Assembly (NCBI GenBank): GCA_015767355.1
Contig: JADWMH010000084.1
Coordinates: 1 to 8,685, forward strand
Source of the DNA: Gammaproteobacteria bacterium
GTDB taxonomy: Bacteria > Pseudomonadota > Gammaproteobacteria > Chromatiales > Chromatiaceae
DNA length: 8,685 nt
Reading direction: 5' to 3'
Below the pieces are notes generated by a model. It saw only the letters and a program-made list of their open reading frames with translations, did no database searches and was not told the origin of the DNA. The translations under genes and the position numbers were made by a program. This document shows, one piece after another, positions 6,436-8,685 of the stretch (position 1 is its first letter; each line of letters opens with the position of its first letter).

Positions 6436-6814
6436 TACCCATATCCTGATTTTTTGGCAGGATGCCCCCAAGCGTTTGTCAATTAAGGCAAAGCAGGTGT
6501 TGGAAGAGTCGCTCGACAAGAAAACAGTGGCTTGCTCGGATATCTCTTTTTGGGAAATCTCTATGTTGTTCAAGGCGGGGCGTCTAAGAGATGATGTCTC
6601 AGCAGAACAATATATGAATGACATTATACTGACTATGTCACTGACGATCCTGCCGGTCACACCTGAAATTGCTGTTTTATCCCAACAGGATCTGTTTATT
6701 CACAAAGATCCTGCGGATAGGTTAATTGCCTCTACCGCAATGATTCATAGGGCGCCATTGATTTCTGCTGATTCAAAATTACGAAATATTGAGCCTTTAG
6801 ACATTATTTGGTAA
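6419..6814 (+). CDS. PIN-domain toxin ribonuclease (VapC-like, Sll0205 subgroup)
   Basis: The product is 131 residues from the ATG at 6419-6421. This start is chosen over the upstream ATG at 6377 because GGAG (6410-6413) lies five bases before it and because the protein then opens with the PIN signature MLTICDTHILIFW. The acidic active-site residues of a PIN nuclease are present: Asp6, Glu46 (SFWEISML), Asp97 or Asp100 (KDPADRLIAST) and Asp118 (ISADSKL), so the nuclease should be active. PIN toxins of type II systems cleave tRNA or rRNA in the cytoplasm and are held inactive by the partner antitoxin; the exact RNA target cannot be read here. The gene overlaps the antitoxin by 17 bases. Its codons are visibly AT-richer than those of mtnA and pgm, a hint of transfer. 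A CCACAGAT palindrome begins two bases after its stop. Confidence 0.88.
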   Translation: MLTICDTHILIFWQDAPKRLSIKAKQVLEESLDKKTVACSDISFWEISMLFKAGRLRDDVSAEQYMNDIILTMSLTILPVTPEIAVLSQQDLFIHKDPADRLIASTAMIHRAPLISADSKLRNIEPLDIIW

Positions 6815-6816
6815 GA

Positions 6817-6890
6817 CAACAGATGTACGCAGATAATCACAGATCAATAAAGCAATATTTCTATCTGTGAGAATCCGCGTTCATCTGTGG
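6817..6890. repeat. Imperfect palindromic repeat, CCACAGAT family, copy C (full)
   Basis: The arms at 6817-6844 and 6863-6890 (28 bases each) are imperfect reverse complements with an 18-base loop. The right arm, read on the minus strand, begins CCACAGATGAACGCGGAT; the left arm reads CAACAGATGTACGCAGAT. Both match the arms of copy A at 3465-3536, including the inner CACAGAT, while loop sequences differ. The element fills most of the gap between the toxin gene and the convergent pgm gene. No T-run follows on either strand, so it is not an ordinary intrinsic terminator by itself. Confidence 0.8.
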
Positions 6891-6922
6891 ATAATAAAAT
6901 TGCATCAATGCTGAGCAATGCA
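6891..6922 (-). terminator. Weak candidate terminator for pgm
   Basis: Read on the minus strand, TGCAT...ATGCA (6922 down to 6901) encloses an inner TGC-TCA-GCA hairpin and is followed by ATTTTATTAT (6900 down to 6891). The stem is short and the T-tract is interrupted. It lies about 50 bases past the pgm stop at 6972. The stretch between, 6945-6968, is AT-rich with an imperfect repetition of AACCTAA and no recognised role. Confidence 0.35.
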
Positions 6923-6971
6923 CTCCGCCTATTGTGTCGTACCTATAACCTAAAATTTAAAACCTAACTCC

Positions 6972-8600
6972 TCAGGTAATTACCGTCGGTTCGCTGCGTC
7001 CGGTGAGTTCTTCAATTTTTGCCAGCGAGGTGGCTATGTCAACGAATGGCTGCATCACTTCAGCGGTATCCAGCAGTTGTTTGTCGGTTTCAGGTTCAAA
7101 GTATTCAAGATAGACGCGCAGTGTTGCGCCTTCCGTTCCCGTGCCTGAGAGGCGATAGACCACTCTGGAGCCATCTTCAAACAGAATGCGAACTCCCTGC
7201 TGATCCGAGATGCTGCCGTCAACCGGATCGGTGTAGCTGAAGTCATCGGCGAGGGTGACAAGGCGTCCGTCAAGCTTTGTGTTGAGCAGCGCCGGAAGCT
7301 GCTCGCGTAGTCTCTCCATCAACTGGTTTGCTGCTGCGCTGTCGACAGCCTCGTAGTCATAGCGGGTGTAGTAGTTGCGGCCATACTCTCGCCAGTGCTG
7401 CTCGACGATCTCCTTGACAGACTGTTGCTTGGCGGCCAGCAGATTGAGCCAGAAAAGCACCGCCCACAAGCCATCCTTCTCACGTACATGATCCGAACTG
7501 GTGCCGAAACTCTCTTCACCGCAAAATGTCACCTTTCCGGCGTCCAGCAGATTGCCGAAAAATTTCCAGCCTGTCGGGGTTTCGTAATTGTTGAGTCCCA
7601 GTTTGTCGGCGACACGATCAGCAGCCTGACTGGTTGGCATGGAGCGGGCGATACCAGAGATGCCATTGCTATAGTCGGGAATCAGAGTTGCATTGGCCGC
7701 CATGATCGCCAGGCTGTCGCTGGGGGTGACGAAGATGTTTTTGCCTAGAATCATGTTGCGGTCGCCGTCTCCGTCGGATGCGGCGGCAAAATCCACGCCG
7801 TCATCACCCAGCGTCATGGCGACAAGTTCCGGAGCATGCGCCAGATTAGGATCAGGATGTCCGCCTCCAAAATCGGTCAGGGGAACGCCGTTGATGACAG
7901 CGCCGTCTCCCGCAAACAGCATCTCTTCAAAGATGCGTTTTGCATAGGGGCCGGTCACGGCATGCATGGCATCGAACGCCATCGTGAAATCGGGGCGCGC
8001 CAGCAGTGCGCGGATAGCCTCGAAATCAAATATTGACTGCATCAACTCGGCATAATCACCGATAGAATCGATCACCGAGACGTGCATCTCTCCAATCTGC
8101 AGTTTGCCTGCAACATCAAGATCGATATCTTCATTGCTCAGGAGTTGGTATTCATCAATCGCCTGACTTCTCTCGAAGATGGCTTCAGTGATGGATTCCG
8201 CAGCCGGGCCTCCGTTGTCGGTATTGAATTTGATGCCGAAGTCGCCATCCGGTCCGCCGGGATTGTGGCTTGCAGAGAGGATGATGCCTCCCTGCGCCTT
8301 GTATTTGCGAATCAGGTGAGAGACTGCCGGTGTCGAGAGAAGCCCGTGCTGACCGACAAGGATTTCAGCTATTCCGTTTGCGGCAGCCATCTTGAGGATG
8401 GTCTGAATGGCTTCGCGGTTATAAAAGCGGCCGTCGCCTCCCAGTACGAGGATGCCTCCCTTGAGAGCAGGAATAACATCAAATACCGATTGAACGAAAT
8501 TTTCGAGATAGTGCGGCTGCTGGAATGTAGCGACTTTCTTTCTCAGCCCCGAGGTTCCGGGTCTCTGGTCATCGAAGGGGGTTGTAGCAATGCGGCTCAT
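6972..8600 (-). CDS. pgm: Alpha-D-glucose phosphate-specific phosphoglucomutase
   Basis: This cytoplasmic enzyme interconverts glucose-1-phosphate and glucose-6-phosphate, linking glycolysis to glycogen and sugar-nucleotide synthesis. The protein has 542 residues from the ATG at 8598-8600, normal for the PGM1-type family. Four domain signatures are in order: SASHNPGG with the phosphorylated Ser111 (109-116), the metal loop DGDGDR at 276-281, the sugar-binding GEESFG at 361-366, and the phosphate-binding RLSGTGTEGA at 483-492. The N-terminus TTPFDDQRPGTSGLRKKV (6-23) is typical. An upstream in-frame GTG at 8642 would add 14 residues with no family resemblance and would lie upstream of the predicted transcript start, so the ATG is preferred; GGGA, seven bases before the ATG, is a usable ribosome binding site. 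The gene is convergent with the toxin gene and has no partner in the window. Confidence 0.93.
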   Translation of the reverse strand: MSRIATTPFDDQRPGTSGLRKKVATFQQPHYLENFVQSVFDVIPALKGGILVLGGDGRFYNREAIQTILKMAAANGIAEILVGQHGLLSTPAVSHLIRKYKAQGGIILSASHNPGGPDGDFGIKFNTDNGGPAAESITEAIFERSQAIDEYQLLSNEDIDLDVAGKLQIGEMHVSVIDSIGDYAELMQSIFDFEAIRALLARPDFTMAFDAMHAVTGPYAKRIFEEMLFAGDGAVINGVPLTDFGGGHPDPNLAHAPELVAMTLGDDGVDFAAASDGDGDRNMILGKNIFVTPSDSLAIMAANATLIPDYSNGISGIARSMPTSQAADRVADKLGLNNYETPTGWKFFGNLLDAGKVTFCGEESFGTSSDHVREKDGLWAVLFWLNLLAAKQQSVKEIVEQHWREYGRNYYTRYDYEAVDSAAANQLMERLREQLPALLNTKLDGRLVTLADDFSYTDPVDGSISDQQGVRILFEDGSRVVYRLSGTGTEGATLRVYLEYFEPETDKQLLDTAEVMQPFVDIATSLAKIEELTGRSEPTVIT

Positions 8601-8632
8601 GATATTTTCCCAATAGTCTCTGTAGATGGCAT

Positions 8633-8661
8633 ATTTCACCACATCAACACGCTGTTGTCAG
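8633..8661 (-). promoter_or_regulatory. Candidate promoter for pgm
   Basis: On the minus strand, CTGACA (8661 down to 8656) matches the -35 consensus at five of six positions and TGAAAT (8638 down to 8633) matches the -10 at four of six, with a 17-base spacer. Transcription would start near 8626, leaving about 25 bases before the ATG at 8600. This agrees with that start codon rather than the GTG at 8642. Confidence 0.4.
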
Positions 8662-8685
8662 CGATAATTGTAGAGGTGACAATAA

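Noticed and set aside
3465..6890. CRISPR array
   Set aside because: The repeats are palindromic, unevenly spaced by hundreds to thousands of bases across genes, and there are no cas genes.
6945..6968. Telomere-like or microsatellite AACCTAA repetition
   Set aside because: Only two imperfect units separated by AT-rich sequence are present, which is too little to call a repeat array.
8601..8642. N-terminal extension of phosphoglucomutase from the GTG at 8642
   Set aside because: The extra 14 residues have no family resemblance, and the candidate -10 lies within the extension, so the ATG at 8600 is preferred.

Overview
This window looks like a chromosomal segment of a gammaproteobacterium. The inference rests on the protein types and start-signal style: an RlmI-like rRNA methyltransferase, a PGM1-type phosphoglucomutase, and an MTA/SAH deaminase beside an MtnA isomerase, a route known from Pseudomonas. 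Lineage below class cannot be read from the sequence alone. Coding density is high and most genes are housekeeping or central metabolism. The visible exceptions are a compact toxin-antitoxin pair and several palindromic intergenic repeats.

Layout from left to right. After about 120 bases of edge sequence comes the minus-strand rlmI-like methyltransferase (121-1314). It is divergent from a plus-strand thioredoxin-fold DUF255/YyaL-type protein (1436-3484). The gap between that gene and the minus-strand deaminase mtaD (3644-4987) holds two different imperfect palindromes back to back (3465-3536 and 3554-3624). mtaD is divergent from mtnA (start best placed at 5039, end 6094), with about 50 bases between them. 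Next comes a Phd/YefM-type antitoxin (6196-6435) overlapping a PIN-domain toxin (6419-6814), with its own promoter and a paired-palindrome operator candidate. A second full copy of the CCACAGAT-type palindrome (6817-6890) and a weak terminator precede the minus-strand phosphoglucomutase (stop at 6972, start best placed at 8600), whose likely promoter lies close to the right edge.

How the genes work together. MtaD and MtnA belong to one pathway, the salvage of 5'-methylthioadenosine: deamination to methylthioinosine, phosphorolysis by an enzyme not in this window, then isomerisation of methylthioribose-1-phosphate. The toxin and antitoxin form a self-contained two-gene module. The other genes have no evident functional link. 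The most distinctive feature is the repeat family: two full palindromes sit exactly in the two convergent gene junctions, a solo half copy follows mtnA, and one copy supplies the last codons and stop of the DUF255 gene. I did not find convincing evidence of a wholly new multi-gene system here.
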